From Flavisolibacter nicotianae (GTDB lineage Bacteria; Bacteroidota; Bacteroidia; Chitinophagales; Chitinophagaceae), in NCBI RefSeq assembly GCF_003628535.1, contig NZ_RBCI01000008.1, positions 1-64,000 of the forward strand: a stretch of 64,000 nucleotides of DNA, written 5' to 3'. Each line of letters begins with the position of its first letter. The first letter of the stretch is position 1. Both the position numbers and the translations under genes were made by a program. The notes below the pieces were generated by a model, which was not told the DNA's origin, searched no databases, and saw only the letters and a list, made by a program, of their open reading frames with translations. Positions 16,285 through 26,255 of this stretch are shown one piece after another.

Positions 16285-18840
16285 TTACCGTTTGGTTTCC
16301 GGTGGTCCGAGATAAGATGGTGTTGCCCCTCCCAGATCCACCACGAGTTTTTGCAACACCACCGCCGGCGAGATCATCCAGTATTTGAGCGTGTGCTTAC
16401 CGGCTTTGGACAGCGAATGCGCTGAGTTTTTGCTGATACTGTTGTTGGCGACCCAGCTTTCCCAGGCCCGCACATTGTTGTCGTCCTTGTTCAGCGAAAA
16501 GACCTGTGGCTTTTCGTCATCGATGGACACGGCGTATTGCAATCCTTCGTTGTTGTGGAAATTCAGCGTAGGAGAGAAGTACAAATCCAGTTTCACCGCG
16601 CCGCTTCTAAGGGTATAAAAATCGTACTCCACATGCGGGCTCGTTGTACTTAGCGAAGTTGACGCCGTCACTGGAAACGTAGTGATGCCGGAGCCGGTTC
16701 GTCCGATGTCCGGGATCACTTTCCATTTGACATTGTTGGTGTTGACTGTCCTTGTCCAGTGTTCTGCTTCTAGGGAAACATAGCCGTCTTGCTCATAAAA
16801 AAGATTGCCCTTGCTGTTTTTGGGAATCAGGCTTTTGGCAGAGGGAATTTTATATCCTGGGTTCATTGCAGTATCTGTCAGCTTACCATCTGAAACATAC
16901 GTCACAGCGGGCAGGACGTTCACATTGGGCTGTTGCCAGTAGGTATAACCAATGTGTGTTTGTGCCATCATGTGGTTCCACTTACCATTAGCCAGTTGAT
17001 GGTATTGTAAGGTAATCAACGAGTCTTTTTGGTAGAGTTGCTTTGCTACATCTGCATAGGCGTTTGCACTCAGGTTGCTGTCTTTTGCATTGGCCCTGTT
17101 CAGCGCGACGGCAAAGTACAACTGGTACAGGTTGGCAAACGCTTTCACCGGGTGGAGCACCAGCTGAAAAAAAGCCCCTTTGTTGATTGCAGGTAACTGC
17201 TTGTTGATTTTTTCCGCGTCTGCCTCTAAATCTTCCCATTGCTTTTCCACTTCAAACCATTCATTGTAACTGGTCAGATCATACGTATTTGCATCGAGCA
17301 GTTCCGGTTTGCGCCTGGCGCTGTATTGCGAATAGCGGCGCAGGATGTCGCCAATTTCTTTGGCTTGCTTTTCGCCAAATTGCTGTGCCGCCCAAGAGGT
17401 GTAATACGAACGAATGTTGTCTTCGTTCCACCGGTCAGGATTCCAGGCGTAATCCAGGAAAAAGGACGTGGGCAGTTCCATGGGTTTGATGTCGCCAACG
17501 TTCACGATCCAGATATTCTTTACGCCGTATTCGTAGGCCAGGTGCATTTGCTCCCACACCCGTGCCAGGTTGTTGGTGTTGATCCATTTGTAATTTCTTG
17601 GACCACCGACATAATCAAAATGGTAGTAAATGCCATAACCACCGCTGCGGGGTTTGTCTGTCAGCTTCGGCAGCTTGCGGATGTTGCCCCAGTTGTCGTC
17701 GCAAAGCAAAAGTGTCACATCGTCCGGCACCCGCATGCCTTTGTCGTAGTAGTCCTGCACTTCTTTGTACAGGGCCCAGAGCTGTGGTGTATGGGAAGCG
17801 GGTTTGCCGGTCACCTCTTCAATGATCTTCCGCTGGTCTTTCACAATGCGTTCCAGCAACGCCGTTGCAGTTTCGCGGCTCATGGGTTCGTCGCCATCTC
17901 CGCGCATGCCGATGGTGACGACCTTTTCATTGGTGGCCCGCTGCACACCTTCCCGCCAGAATTGTTGCAGCCGTACGTCGTTGCTATCGTAATTCCATTT
18001 GCCTTTGCCGTAGCGACGCCATTCGTCGTGGGCCCGCATCAGCGGTTCGTGATGTGAGGTGCCAATGACAATTCCATAGGTATCGGCGGTTTGCCGGTTC
18101 TGTGGATCATCATCGTAAAAGGCATTGCCCCACATGGCGGGCCAGAGGTAGTTGCCTTTCAGGCGAAGAATGAGTTCAAAAACTTTTTCGTAAAACAGGT
18201 GATTGAAGCCGCCAAACTTTTCCTTGCTCCAGTTGCTCAATGCCGGCGCTTCGTCGTTGATGAAAATGCCGCGATATTTGACCTTGGGTGCATCGGAGAG
18301 AAATGCATTTTGCTTCACGTAAATCGCAGCCTTCTTTTTCACCGGCACATCGGCCCACCACCACCAGGGCGATACCCCAATTTGTTTCGACAATTCAAAG
18401 ACGCCATAGGCCGTGCCCCTGCGGTCACTGCCAGTAATGACCAGTGCCTGTTCAATTCCTTTGAAAGGATTCTTTACCACCTTTATCTGGTAGGCTTCCC
18501 ATTTGTTTTGCAGCGAATCAAGGACCAACTTTTTTGCCGCAACGAGTTGTTGGATGAACCGGGACTTGCCCATGCTGCCAACCAGGATAATGTTCTTTGT
18601 GGCGGCAGTGGAGGTGGTTTGCAGTTTTTTGCCGCTCACCATTTCGATGTCATTGGCCAGCAACTGCGCTGCTTTCTGCACCAGCGTGTCATCGGCTTCA
18701 TCAAAAACAATGGTTGCTTTTTGCGCGGCCGAAACGATCGGGAAAGCGCCTGCTTCCGCTTTGTCTGAAATAATGTTTTGAGCATGTGGTACAGACTGGA
18801 GAACAGCAACCGACAACAGCAGGCCAATCAGTTTTTTCAT
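16285..18840 (-). CDS. GH115 xylan alpha-1,2-glucuronidase, secreted
   Basis: 851 residues with a signal peptide (MKKLIGLLLSVAVLQSVPHAQ). The family is recognised by the block YRGIFINDEAPALSNW, then LKGNYLWPAMWGNAFYDDDP, IGTSHHEPLMRAHDEW and LCDDNWGNIRKLP; the C-terminal part has a beta-sandwich with a YVSLEAEHW segment. GH115 removes (4-O-methyl-)glucuronic acid from inner and terminal xylose residues of xylan. ATG 18840 is chosen; the frame opens six bases earlier with TTG. The released glucuronate would feed the carrier and catabolic enzymes at 61-64 kb and uxuA. It is 28 bases downstream of the SDR gene. Confidence 0.95.
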   Translation of the reverse strand: MKKLIGLLLSVAVLQSVPHAQNIISDKAEAGAFPIVSAAQKATIVFDEADDTLVQKAAQLLANDIEMVSGKKLQTTSTAATKNIILVGSMGKSRFIQQLVAAKKLVLDSLQNKWEAYQIKVVKNPFKGIEQALVITGSDRRGTAYGVFELSKQIGVSPWWWWADVPVKKKAAIYVKQNAFLSDAPKVKYRGIFINDEAPALSNWSKEKFGGFNHLFYEKVFELILRLKGNYLWPAMWGNAFYDDDPQNRQTADTYGIVIGTSHHEPLMRAHDEWRRYGKGKWNYDSNDVRLQQFWREGVQRATNEKVVTIGMRGDGDEPMSRETATALLERIVKDQRKIIEEVTGKPASHTPQLWALYKEVQDYYDKGMRVPDDVTLLLCDDNWGNIRKLPKLTDKPRSGGYGIYYHFDYVGGPRNYKWINTNNLARVWEQMHLAYEYGVKNIWIVNVGDIKPMELPTSFFLDYAWNPDRWNEDNIRSYYTSWAAQQFGEKQAKEIGDILRRYSQYSARRKPELLDANTYDLTSYNEWFEVEKQWEDLEADAEKINKQLPAINKGAFFQLVLHPVKAFANLYQLYFAVALNRANAKDSNLSANAYADVAKQLYQKDSLITLQYHQLANGKWNHMMAQTHIGYTYWQQPNVNVLPAVTYVSDGKLTDTAMNPGYKIPSAKSLIPKNSKGNLFYEQDGYVSLEAEHWTRTVNTNNVKWKVIPDIGRTGSGITTFPVTASTSLSTTSPHVEYDFYTLRSGAVKLDLYFSPTLNFHNNEGLQYAVSIDDEKPQVFSLNKDDNNVRAWESWVANNSISKNSAHSLSKAGKHTLKYWMISPAVVLQKLVVDLGGATPSYLGPPETKR

Positions 18841-18868
18841 CAGCAAGTTTTTCGTAGCGTTTTATGTA

Positions 18869-19615
18869 TTAAAAGCCAATCGAGTTTCCGCCATCCACCG
18901 GCAGCACCACGCCGGTAATGTATTTGGCTGCGTCTGAGGCAAGGAACAACGCTGCATCACCAATGTCGGCAGGATCGCCCAGGTAGCCCATCGGCGTTCG
19001 CCCCAACGCCTTGGCCTTGCGTTCGGGATCGTTGTTGAGGGCTTTGGCCGACATGTCGGTTGCAATAAATCCCGGGGCAATGCAGTTGATGCGAATGCCT
19101 TTGGGTGACAGCTCGGTGGCCATGGCTTTGGTCATGCCTTCGATGGCCGCTTTGGACGCTGTATACGCAATCACTTTGGGTATGCCGTATTGCGAGGCCA
19201 TAGAACTAATGTTGATGATGCTTCCCTTGATCCCTTTTTCCAGCATGCACTTCACCACTTCTCTCGACAGCGCAAAGACAGCCGTGAGGTTGGTTTGCAG
19301 GATGCGTTGAAAATCTTCATCGGTTACGTCGGTGAATTCTTTTTTCAGATTGATGCCTGCGTTGTTCACCAGAATATCAATGTGACCGTGTTTTTGCACC
19401 AGCTCATTAACCAGTGCGGGAATGGTAGCGAGGTTGCTCAGGTCGCAGGAGCTGGTTTCGCACAGCGTACCGAATTTTTCTTTTGCAGCTTTCAGTTTTT
19501 GCTCGTCCCGGCCAACAACGATGGTGCGGATACCTGTGGCGATAAATTTTTCAACGATGGCCAGCCCGATGCCGGAGCCGCCACCCGTTACAATTGCGAT
19601 TTTTTCTTTCGTCAC
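18869..19615 (-). CDS. SDR-family oxidoreductase, candidate fructuronate/mannonate reductase
   Basis: 248 residues, classical short-chain dehydrogenase. Cofactor motif TGGGSGIG, NNAG, active-site Asn109, Ser138, Tyr151 and Lys155, and PGFIATDM. It starts with GTG (19615); I find no ATG nearby. Its closest look-alikes are gluconate 5-dehydrogenase/KduD-type enzymes. Since the region has uxuA, a KDPG aldolase and a hexuronate carrier but no UxuB, it is a good candidate for the D-fructuronate to D-mannonate step (inference). It is second in the minus-strand unit, 63 bases after the lacI-type gene, so it is likely controlled with the xylan enzymes. Confidence 0.8.
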   Translation of the reverse strand: MTKEKIAIVTGGGSGIGLAIVEKFIATGIRTIVVGRDEQKLKAAKEKFGTLCETSSCDLSNLATIPALVNELVQKHGHIDILVNNAGINLKKEFTDVTDEDFQRILQTNLTAVFALSREVVKCMLEKGIKGSIINISSMASQYGIPKVIAYTASKAAIEGMTKAMATELSPKGIRINCIAPGFIATDMSAKALNNDPERKAKALGRTPMGYLGDPADIGDAALFLASDAAKYITGVVLPVDGGNSIGF

Positions 19616-19678
19616 GTAGTTGTGTCTGTTGTAAATGAAGAAAGGCTCTTGCTGTTGCCTGAGCCGTTCGAAACTTTT

Positions 19679-20710
19679 TTATTTTTTCTTTCGCACTGAT
19701 GAATTCCGGATAATCAGCTCGGAGCGAACGATAACCGTATTGGTTTGCTGCAGGTTGCTGATGCCTTTCAGGTGATTGATCAGGTTGCGGGCAGCAATCT
19801 CACCCATGTCAATACCCGGGTAATTGATGGTGGTCAGCGTTGGCTCGATCAGGTGTCCAATGGCGTCGTTGTTGAAGCCGACAACAGCAATGTCTTCCGG
19901 AATGCGGATCCCTTTTTCTTTCAGGGTGCGCATGCACACGGCGGCCACAAAGTCATTGGTGCAAAAAATGCCGTCGGGCCGCGGCTTCATCTTCATGATC
20001 TGGTTGGCGGCGTCGATCCCTGCCTGTTCGCTCAGGTCGCCAACGAGTAAAAGCTTTTCGTCAAACGGAAGACCCTTGTCATACAACGCATCGCGGTAGC
20101 CTTTGTAGCGCTGCGCATACACATTCCGGTTAAGGCTCGACGTGACATGGGCAATGCGCTTGCATTCCTGTGAAAGCAGGTGTTCTGTTGCCATATAGCC
20201 GCACTTGGCGTTGTCGATCACCACGACGGTGCGGTTACCATCCTGCTCCACGCGGTCAAAGAAAACCACCGGCACATCCTTGTTCAGAAAGGGTTGAAAA
20301 TGGTCCAGGTCCGTGGTATCAAATGACAACGAAGCGATCAGGCCGTCCACCCGCTTTTGAAACAGGTTGCGGGCATTGGCGGCTTCTTTTTTAGCGCTTT
20401 CCGACGAGTGCGCAATGATGAGATCATAGCCGGCCTCGGTGGTGACCTTTTCAATGCCGGCCAGCACTGAAGTAATAAAATTGCTGTTCAACTCGTGCAC
20501 CATGACGCCGATCGTATGCGTTTGTTTCTGGCGGAGGTTGCGGGCAAAATGGTTGGAGCGGTAGCCCATTTCCTCCACGGTGTCAATGATTTTTTTCTTT
20601 GTTTTTTTGCTGATGCCGGGGTGCCCCGCCAGTCCCCGGCTGACGGTGGCAGGGGAGATGTTCAGCTTTTTGGCGATGTCGTAAATAGTGACTTCTTTGG
20701 CTTCCCGCAT
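19679..20710 (-). CDS. LacI/PurR-family transcription regulator
   Basis: 343 residues. The N-terminal helix-turn-helix (VTIYDIAKKLNISPATVSRGL, residues about 7-28) and hinge helix (NHFARNLRQKQT) are typical, followed by a periplasmic-binding-like sugar domain. It is the first gene of the minus-strand xylan unit and is divergent from the xylB side, so it is the likely local regulator of both. Two near-palindromic CG-centred sites overlap or precede its start (20709-20724 and 20767-20782), fitting autoregulation. A third similar site lies beside susC at 33185. The effector is unknown; a xylose- or glucuronate-derived sugar is plausible. Confidence 0.93.
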   Translation of the reverse strand: MREAKEVTIYDIAKKLNISPATVSRGLAGHPGISKKTKKKIIDTVEEMGYRSNHFARNLRQKQTHTIGVMVHELNSNFITSVLAGIEKVTTEAGYDLIIAHSSESAKKEAANARNLFQKRVDGLIASLSFDTTDLDHFQPFLNKDVPVVFFDRVEQDGNRTVVVIDNAKCGYMATEHLLSQECKRIAHVTSSLNRNVYAQRYKGYRDALYDKGLPFDEKLLLVGDLSEQAGIDAANQIMKMKPRPDGIFCTNDFVAAVCMRTLKEKGIRIPEDIAVVGFNNDAIGHLIEPTLTTINYPGIDMGEIAARNLINHLKGISNLQQTNTVIVRSELIIRNSSVRKKK

Positions 20711-20724
20711 ACAATCGTTTACAT
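20709..20724 (-). promoter_or_regulatory. LacI-type operator candidate O1, overlapping the lacI-type start codon
   Basis: On the minus strand the 16 bases read ATGTAAACGATTGTAT, a CG-centred imperfect palindrome of the LacI-family type. Thirteen of 16 bases agree with O2 on the plus strand. The first or last bases coincide with the start codon of the regulator, a position that would block its own expression. Confidence 0.55.
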
Positions 20725-20766
20725 ATTTAATTACTTAGCTAAAGTAAATTTTTTTTGAAAAGATTT

Positions 20767-20782
20767 ATGTAATCGGTTGCAT
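20767..20782 (+). promoter_or_regulatory. LacI-type operator candidate O2
   Basis: ATGTAATCGGTTGCAT is nearly palindromic around the central CG (six of eight pairs match). It shares ATGTAA-CG-TTG-AT with O1 and the sequence aatcggttgcat with the site at 33185-33200. It lies about 57 bases upstream of the regulator's start and could act with O1 through a loop. Confidence 0.6.
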
Positions 20783-21039
20783 GAATTTTTTTTCTTCCTA
20801 CATTAGTCCCTGAAATCGCATTGTTTTCGTGCTTGCTGAAGGGATCTTTCGCATTTGTAGGCTGCCGGGTTTTCACTCTTTTTTCCGTCTTGCCACAAGG
20901 CTGGTTTCAGGAACGGCAAGCTGCTGACAATCGAAAAACGGGTGTCGACATGAATTTGAATAGGCGATCACGAATGCCGTCATGCCGTTTACGGGACTCC
21001 ATGCAGCAATGGGCCTGTTGAGAAAAAACCAATCGCCAA

Positions 21040-21295
21040 ATGCTTGTGCAAAAACTAACCATCGTCTTCCGGCTTTTCCTGGCTTTGCGGGTTCTGGCAG
21101 TTTTTGCCTGTAAGAAAACAGATGGTACAGGAGGCTGTCCTTTCGTCGAAATCACCCGTCGTGGAGAATTCTTTACCGCTGAAGGCTGCAGGGATGACGG
21201 TCTGGGGAGCAACAGGTTACGCGCTGCTGTACGACAAGAACTAAAACCAGAAGCCGGTCTATGCCGGGTGTCTGTCGGCGTTGCGGGAGCCGTGA
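21040..21295 (+). pseudogene. Probable relic of a secreted GH10 xylanase
   Basis: The first 30 codons from ATG 21040 encode a lipoprotein-like signal (VLAVFACKKTDGTG). The frame then loses sense, but in the +1 frame from about 21120 one reads LKAAGMTVWGATGYALLYDKN, a TAA (21242-21244), and then NQKPVYAGCLSALREP and a stop at 21295. The last part resembles the C-terminus of GH10 enzymes (TVWG...ALLYDKNY-KPAY...L-AL). The catalytic barrel is missing. I read this as a xylanase gene destroyed by a large deletion, a frameshift and a nonsense change (inference). The 257 bases before it (20783-21039) hold no gene that I can recognise. Confidence 0.5.
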
Positions 21296-21408
21296 CGCTT
21301 TTAACAGAAGCAATTGTTTTTGTTATTAGATAAATAAATAGCAATGATTACGGAGGGGTGATTCCTCATCCTTCCTCTTTTTTTCACTGGCGGTTGCCTG
21401 GAAATCGG

Positions 21409-21433
21409 CCTGTATTTTTCCCGGAAATACAGG
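21409..21433 (+). promoter_or_regulatory. Hairpin in the xylB leader
   Basis: CCTGTATTT (21409-21417) pairs perfectly with AAATACAGG (21425-21433) around TTCCCGG. It lies 29 bases upstream of the xylB ATG and has no T-run, so it is more likely a leader structure or operator than a terminator. Confidence 0.4.
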
Positions 21434-21462
21434 GGCAATTCGTAGTTTAGAACTTTTCAACT

Positions 21463-22974
21463 ATGTTGTTACTTGGAATCGACATTGGTACATCGTCCAT
21501 AAAGGTTTCGGTGGTAGACGCCGGAATAGGAACCTCCCTGGCCTCGGCACAATTTCCCGAGACGGAAGCCGACATCCTTGCGCCCCAGCCCGGCTGGGCT
21601 GAGCAAAGCCCCGATCTGTGGTGGGAACACACGGTGCAGGCCATTTTAAAATGCAACAGCACCGGCGCTTACAATCCAAAAGACATCCGGGCCATCGGCA
21701 TTGCTTACCAGATGCACGGGCTGGTGCTCGTGGACAAAGAGCAGGCCGTGCTGCGCAATTCCATCATCTGGTGCGATGGCCGTGCCGTATCAATTGGCGA
21801 AGCGGCCTTTGATGCCATCGGTGAGGATCGTTGCCTATCGCACCTGCTCAATTCACCGGGAAATTTTACGGCCGCCAAACTGGCCTGGGTAAAAGAAAAC
21901 GAGCCGCAGGTGTACAGCCGCATCGACAAAATTTTGCTGCCCGGCGATTTTATCGCCATGCGGCTTACCGGCGAAACCACCACGACCACATCAGCGCTGT
22001 CGGAAGGCATTTTTTGGGACTTTCAGGAAAATGCTGTTTCAAAAGATGTGATGCGCTATTTTGGTTTTGACGAGTCACTGATCCCTTCGCTACAGCCGCT
22101 TTTTGCACCGCACGGTGGCGTGAAAGAAGACGTGGCAACGCGGTTGTCGCTTACACAGGGAATACCGGTTACATACAAAGCCGGCGATCAGCCGAACAAT
22201 GCATTTTCATTAAACGTTTTAAACCCCGGCGAAGTGGCCGCAACAGCCGGAACTTCCGGTGTTATTTATGGCGTGAGTGATAACCTGGGTTATGACCTGC
22301 AGTCTCGCATCAATTCATTTGCACATGTCAACTATGAAGTGGCGCAACCCCGCATCGGTATTTTGCTTTGCATCAACGGCACAGGCATATTCAACCGGTG
22401 GGTCCGCAACATGGTGGGGGCACAGCACAGCTATGAAAGCCTGAATACCGAAGCTGCAAGGATCGCAGCAGGAGCCGACGGGCTGATGGCGCTTCCGTTT
22501 GGCAATGGTGCCGAGCGAATGCTGAACAACCGGATCGTCGGTGCCCATTTTCACCACATCGATTTCAACCTGCATACGGCGGCACACCTGGTTCGTGCGG
22601 CGCAGGAAGGTATTGCCTTTTCGTTCCGCTACGGGCTGGACATCATGCGGGAAAACGGCATGGAGCCAGGCATCATCCGTGCCGGACGGGCCAATATGTT
22701 CCTGAGCGATGTGTTTACCCAATCATTTGTGAACGCCACCGGTGTGCCGGTGGAACTTTACCAAACCGATGGCAGCGTGGGTGCAGCCCTGGGTGCTGGC
22801 GTGGGAGCAAAGATCTTCGGCAACCCGCAGGAGGCCTTTGCCGGACGAAAGCCTCTGCGACTGGTGGAGCCCTCGCAAACGGCCACTTACGATTCCTTGT
22901 ACGGGGAATGGAAAGCCTTGCTGGAAGCACAATTGCAAAAGACAACCGATTTGACACAAATCGTTAATCGATAA
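21463..22974 (+). CDS. xylB: Xylulokinase
   Basis: 503 residues of the FGGY kinase family. The N-terminal phosphate-binding DIGTSSIK, substrate-side [12 protein letters not shown] and [12 protein letters not shown], catalytic Asp242 in KAGDQPNNA, and ATP-binding [10 protein letters not shown] are present. It phosphorylates D-xylulose to xylulose 5-phosphate for the pentose phosphate pathway. xylA follows after 20 bases, so both are in one operon. The upstream region has no clear TAnnTTTG promoter box; a weak TAGTTTAG is at 21442-21449. Confidence 0.94.
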   Translation: MLLLGIDIGTSSIKVSVVDAGIGTSLASAQFPETEADILAPQPGWAEQSPDLWWEHTVQAILKCNSTGAYNPKDIRAIGIAYQMHGLVLVDKEQAVLRNSIIWCDGRAVSIGEAAFDAIGEDRCLSHLLNSPGNFTAAKLAWVKENEPQVYSRIDKILLPGDFIAMRLTGETTTTTSALSEGIFWDFQENAVSKDVMRYFGFDESLIPSLQPLFAPHGGVKEDVATRLSLTQGIPVTYKAGDQPNNAFSLNVLNPGEVAATAGTSGVIYGVSDNLGYDLQSRINSFAHVNYEVAQPRIGILLCINGTGIFNRWVRNMVGAQHSYESLNTEAARIAAGADGLMALPFGNGAERMLNNRIVGAHFHHIDFNLHTAAHLVRAAQEGIAFSFRYGLDIMRENGMEPGIIRAGRANMFLSDVFTQSFVNATGVPVELYQTDGSVGAALGAGVGAKIFGNPQEAFAGRKPLRLVEPSQTATYDSLYGEWKALLEAQLQKTTDLTQIVNR

Positions 22975-22994
22975 CAAAGCTTAAAACAATCACA

Positions 22995-24320
22995 ATGGAA
23001 GCAGTAGCAACAAAAACATTCTTCAAGAATATCCCGCAAATCAAATTTGAGGGGCCGGAGAGCGACAACCCGTTTGCATATCGCTGGTACGATGAGAACA
23101 AAGTCGTGGCCGGAAAAACCATGAAAGAGCACTTCAAATTCGCCTGTGCCTACTGGCACTCTTTCACCGGAACAGGCAGCGATCCCTTTGGTGGGGCAAC
23201 GCACATTTTCCCCTGGGATGAAAGCGGCGATGCATTGGAAAGAGCCCGTGCAAAGGCTGATGCAGCGTTTGAATTCATCTCCAAACTGGGCCTGCCGTAT
23301 TATTGTTTTCACGACGTGGACGTGGTGGAATACACGGACGATGTGCTGGAAAACGACCGTCGCCTGCAGGCCATGACCGAGTACCTGAAACAAAAGCAAA
23401 GTGAAACCGGCATTAAACTGCTGTGGGGCACGGCCAACCTGTTTTCGCACAAGCGCTACATGAACGGTGCGGCCACCAATCCGGATTTTCATGTGCTTAC
23501 TCACGGTGCCGCACAGGTGAAAGCAGCCCTTGACGCCACTATTGCACTGGGAGGTGAAAACTACGTGTTCTGGGGCGGACGTGAAGGTTACATGTCGCTG
23601 CTCAACACCGACATGAAGCGGGAGAAAGAGCACATGGCCCGTTTCCTGCACGCTGCAAAAGACTATGCCCGCAAGCAAGGCTTCAAGGGCACTTTCTTTA
23701 TCGAGCCAAAGCCGGCCGAGCCTTCCAAGCATCAATACGATTATGATGTGGAAACCGTCGTAGGCTTTTTGCGCCAGTTTGATCTGCTGAATGATTTCAA
23801 AATCAATATCGAGGTAAACCACGCCACCTTGGCGGGCCACACCTTCACGCATGAATTGCAGGCGGCTGCCGACAGCGGCGTGTTGGGTTCCATCGATGCC
23901 AACCGCGGTGACTACCAGAACGGCTGGGATACCGACCAGTTCCCGAACAACATCAACGAGCTGGCAGAGGCCATGCTGGTGATCCTGGAGGCCGGTGGCC
24001 TGCAGGGCGGCGGCGTGAACTTCGATGCGAAGATCCGTCGCAACTCCACCGACCCCGAAGACCTGTTCTATGCGCACATTGGTGGCATTGACACCTTTGC
24101 CAGGGCACTGATTGTTGCCGACAAGGTGCTGAACAAATCCGAGTATAAAAAGTTCCGCCAGGAGCGTTATGCTTCTTTCGACAGTGGCGAAGGCAAGGCC
24201 TTTGAACAAGGAAAGCTGACCCTGGAAGACCTGCGCCAGTATGCCATCGAGCACGGCGAGCCCCAGGTGCGTAGCGGAAAGCAGGAGTGGTTGGAGAACA
24301 TCATCAACCGTTATATCTAA
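22995..24320 (+). CDS. xylA: Xylose isomerase
   Basis: 441 residues, class II length. Active-site His106 and Asp109 (FHDVD), metal ligand Glu237 in [15 protein letters not shown], and the conserved N-terminal [19 protein letters not shown] plus [17 protein letters not shown] are all intact. It turns D-xylose into D-xylulose in the cytoplasm. It follows xylB closely; directly after the stop an inverted heptad-array element begins, then the sodium symporter gene. Confidence 0.98.
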   Translation: MEAVATKTFFKNIPQIKFEGPESDNPFAYRWYDENKVVAGKTMKEHFKFACAYWHSFTGTGSDPFGGATHIFPWDESGDALERARAKADAAFEFISKLGLPYYCFHDVDVVEYTDDVLENDRRLQAMTEYLKQKQSETGIKLLWGTANLFSHKRYMNGAATNPDFHVLTHGAAQVKAALDATIALGGENYVFWGGREGYMSLLNTDMKREKEHMARFLHAAKDYARKQGFKGTFFIEPKPAEPSKHQYDYDVETVVGFLRQFDLLNDFKINIEVNHATLAGHTFTHELQAAADSGVLGSIDANRGDYQNGWDTDQFPNNINELAEAMLVILEAGGLQGGGVNFDAKIRRNSTDPEDLFYAHIGGIDTFARALIVADKVLNKSEYKKFRQERYASFDSGEGKAFEQGKLTLEDLRQYAIEHGEPQVRSGKQEWLENIINRYI

Positions 24321-24323
24321 TAT

Positions 24324-24431
24324 CGTGGATGGTCAGTGGTCAATCGTGAATAGAGGCAGTCTGCTTTTGCCTGCAGCCGTGCGTTAGAAAACAGCGTCAT
24401 AAAATTCACCATTGACCATTGACCATTCCCT
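24324..24431. repeat. Inverted heptad-array element between xylA and the symporter gene
   Basis: The left arm (24324-24351) is four heptads: cgtggat, ggtcagt, ggtcaat, cgtgaat. The right arm (24404-24431) is four in the inverse direction: attcacc, attgacc, attgacc, attccct. The arms are largely complementary, with 52 bases between. The element begins three bases after the xylA stop and ends 45 bases before the symporter start. Same design as the elements at 5571, 44820 and 57410 but with another heptad. Confidence 0.85.
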
Positions 24432-24476
24432 ATTACATTTACACCAAACCTGCTTGTTCATTCCTAAAGAAAATTT

Positions 24477-26180
24477 ATGTCCCGATTGCACCTGAACGAC
24501 TACCTCGTTTTTATCGTTTATTTTATCGTGGTAGCCGGTTATGGATATTATGTGTACCAGAAAAAGAAAAAAGCGTCAGTCTCTGCCTCGCACGATTATT
24601 TCCTGGCCGAAGGTTCGCTCACGTGGTGGGCCATCGGTGCCTCGCTGATCGCCTCCAACATTTCTGCCGAGCAAATGATCGGGATGAGCGGAAACGGTTT
24701 CAAGATGGGATTGGCCATCTCCACCTACGAATGGATGGCAGCGGCTACCCTGATGATCGTGGCCATTTTTTTTATCCCCATCTACCTGCGCAACAAGATC
24801 TACACCATGCCGCAGTTCCTGAGTGAACGCTACAACGGCACGGTAGCCATGATCATGGCGGTGTTCTGGTTGTTGCTTTACGTGGTGGTGAACCTGACAT
24901 CGATTCTTTTCCTGGGTGCGCTGGCCATCAGCAGTATTTCCGGTATTAGCTTAACGGCCTGCATGTTGTTCCTCGCCGTTTTTGCCATCATCATCACACT
25001 AGGTGGAATGAAGGTGATTGGTTATACCGACGTGATCCAGGTGTTCTTCCTGATCCTTGGCGGGTTGGTGACAACCTACCTGGCGCTGGATCTTGTGGCC
25101 AAGCACTACGGCGGTAGCGGCATGCTGGAAGGCTACAAGCAACTGACCAAAAATGCCGGCGAACATTTTCACATGATCTTCAAAAAAGACAATCCCAACT
25201 ACATTTCGCTGCCGGGCCTTTCGGTCCTGATCGGGGGCATGTGGATCGTGAACCTGAACTACTGGGGCTGTAACCAGTACATCACGCAGCGGGCCCTGGG
25301 CGCCGATCTGAAAACAGCCCGTGGCGGCATCCTCTTTGCTGCTTTTCTGAAACTCCTGATGCCGGTGATCGTGGTGTTGCCGGGTATTGCGGCTTACCTG
25401 CTGCACAAGGAAAACGTATCGGTTGGCGATGTCAACATGCAATCGGCCATTGGCATCGGCAATGAACTGGTGCAGGACAAGGCCTATCCTATCCTGCTAA
25501 ACTTGCTGCCCCCGGGACTGAAAGGACTTGCCTTCGCGGCCCTCACAGCGGCGATCGTGGCTTCACTGGCCGGCAAGTGCAACAGTATTGCTACCATTTT
25601 TACCCTCGATATTTACAAGAAAAAGATCAACCCCGAAGCGACTGAAAACAAGATGGTCTCCATCGGTCGCGTAGCGGTTATTGCTGCCATGCTGGTTGCC
25701 GTGCTGATCGCACCGTTTTTGGGCATTGATAAAAAAGGGGGCTTTGAATTTATCCAGGAATACACCGGCTTTGTCAGTCCCGGCATTTTTGCCATGTTCA
25801 TCCTTGGCTTTTTCTGGAAAAAGACCACGTCGAACGCGGCCATTTTCGCCACCGTCGGCGGTTTTATCCTGTCAGTCATCTTTAAGTTTTTACCGCTGAT
25901 AATGAACCTGCAGTTTCTGAATCCACTGGGCTTCTCCGTGCCGGTAACGCAGGCAAATGGCAATACCGTTTACGAGATCCCGTTCATCGACCGGATGGGT
26001 TTTGTGTTCGTGATTGCAGTGATCGGCATGATCATCATTAGCAATATCGAGAACCGCAAAGGCGTCACGCCGCACGGCATGATCGTCGACCGCAAGATGT
26101 TCCGCTTGTCGCCCAGTTTTGCAGTGGGTGCGTTGCTTGTGTGCGGAATCCTTCTTGCCCTGTACAGTGTTTACTGGTAA
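24477..26180 (+). CDS. Sodium:solute (SSS family) symporter, probable xylose or xyloside importer
   Basis: 567 residues with about 14 hydrophobic segments. Family signs: a short N-terminal periplasmic segment, then ASLIASNISAEQMIGMSGNGF, the sodium-site region in TM1, and GLKGLAFAALTAAIVASLAGKCNSIATIFTLDIYKK in TM8. It is co-directional with xylB and xylA and followed by an excellent terminator, so it is the last gene of that unit. The xylose guess comes from the neighbours; SSS members also carry galactose, inositol and sialic acid, and sequence alone does not fix the substrate. Confidence 0.9.
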   Translation: MSRLHLNDYLVFIVYFIVVAGYGYYVYQKKKKASVSASHDYFLAEGSLTWWAIGASLIASNISAEQMIGMSGNGFKMGLAISTYEWMAAATLMIVAIFFIPIYLRNKIYTMPQFLSERYNGTVAMIMAVFWLLLYVVVNLTSILFLGALAISSISGISLTACMLFLAVFAIIITLGGMKVIGYTDVIQVFFLILGGLVTTYLALDLVAKHYGGSGMLEGYKQLTKNAGEHFHMIFKKDNPNYISLPGLSVLIGGMWIVNLNYWGCNQYITQRALGADLKTARGGILFAAFLKLLMPVIVVLPGIAAYLLHKENVSVGDVNMQSAIGIGNELVQDKAYPILLNLLPPGLKGLAFAALTAAIVASLAGKCNSIATIFTLDIYKKKINPEATENKMVSIGRVAVIAAMLVAVLIAPFLGIDKKGGFEFIQEYTGFVSPGIFAMFILGFFWKKTTSNAAIFATVGGFILSVIFKFLPLIMNLQFLNPLGFSVPVTQANGNTVYEIPFIDRMGFVFVIAVIGMIIISNIENRKGVTPHGMIVDRKMFRLSPSFAVGALLVCGILLALYSVYW

Positions 26181-26212
26181 TCGATGAAGTCAACAGAACG
26201 ATCATATCATCA

Positions 26213-26241
26213 AAACCTGTCCTTCTGGGACAGGTTTTTTT
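26213..26241 (+). terminator. Strong intrinsic terminator after the symporter gene
   Basis: AAACCTGTCC (26213-26222) pairs perfectly with GGACAGGTTT (26228-26237) around TTCTG, followed by a T-run to 26241. It lies 32 bases after the symporter stop and only 14 bases before the uxuA ATG, which leaves no room for a promoter between. Confidence 0.9.
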
Positions 26242-26255
26242 AAAATCAGTCAATT

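Noticed and set aside
20907-21344. 145-codon minus-strand frame opposite the GH10 relic
   Set aside because: Its peptide is rich in Arg, Ser and Pro without motifs and is explained as the shadow of the relic.
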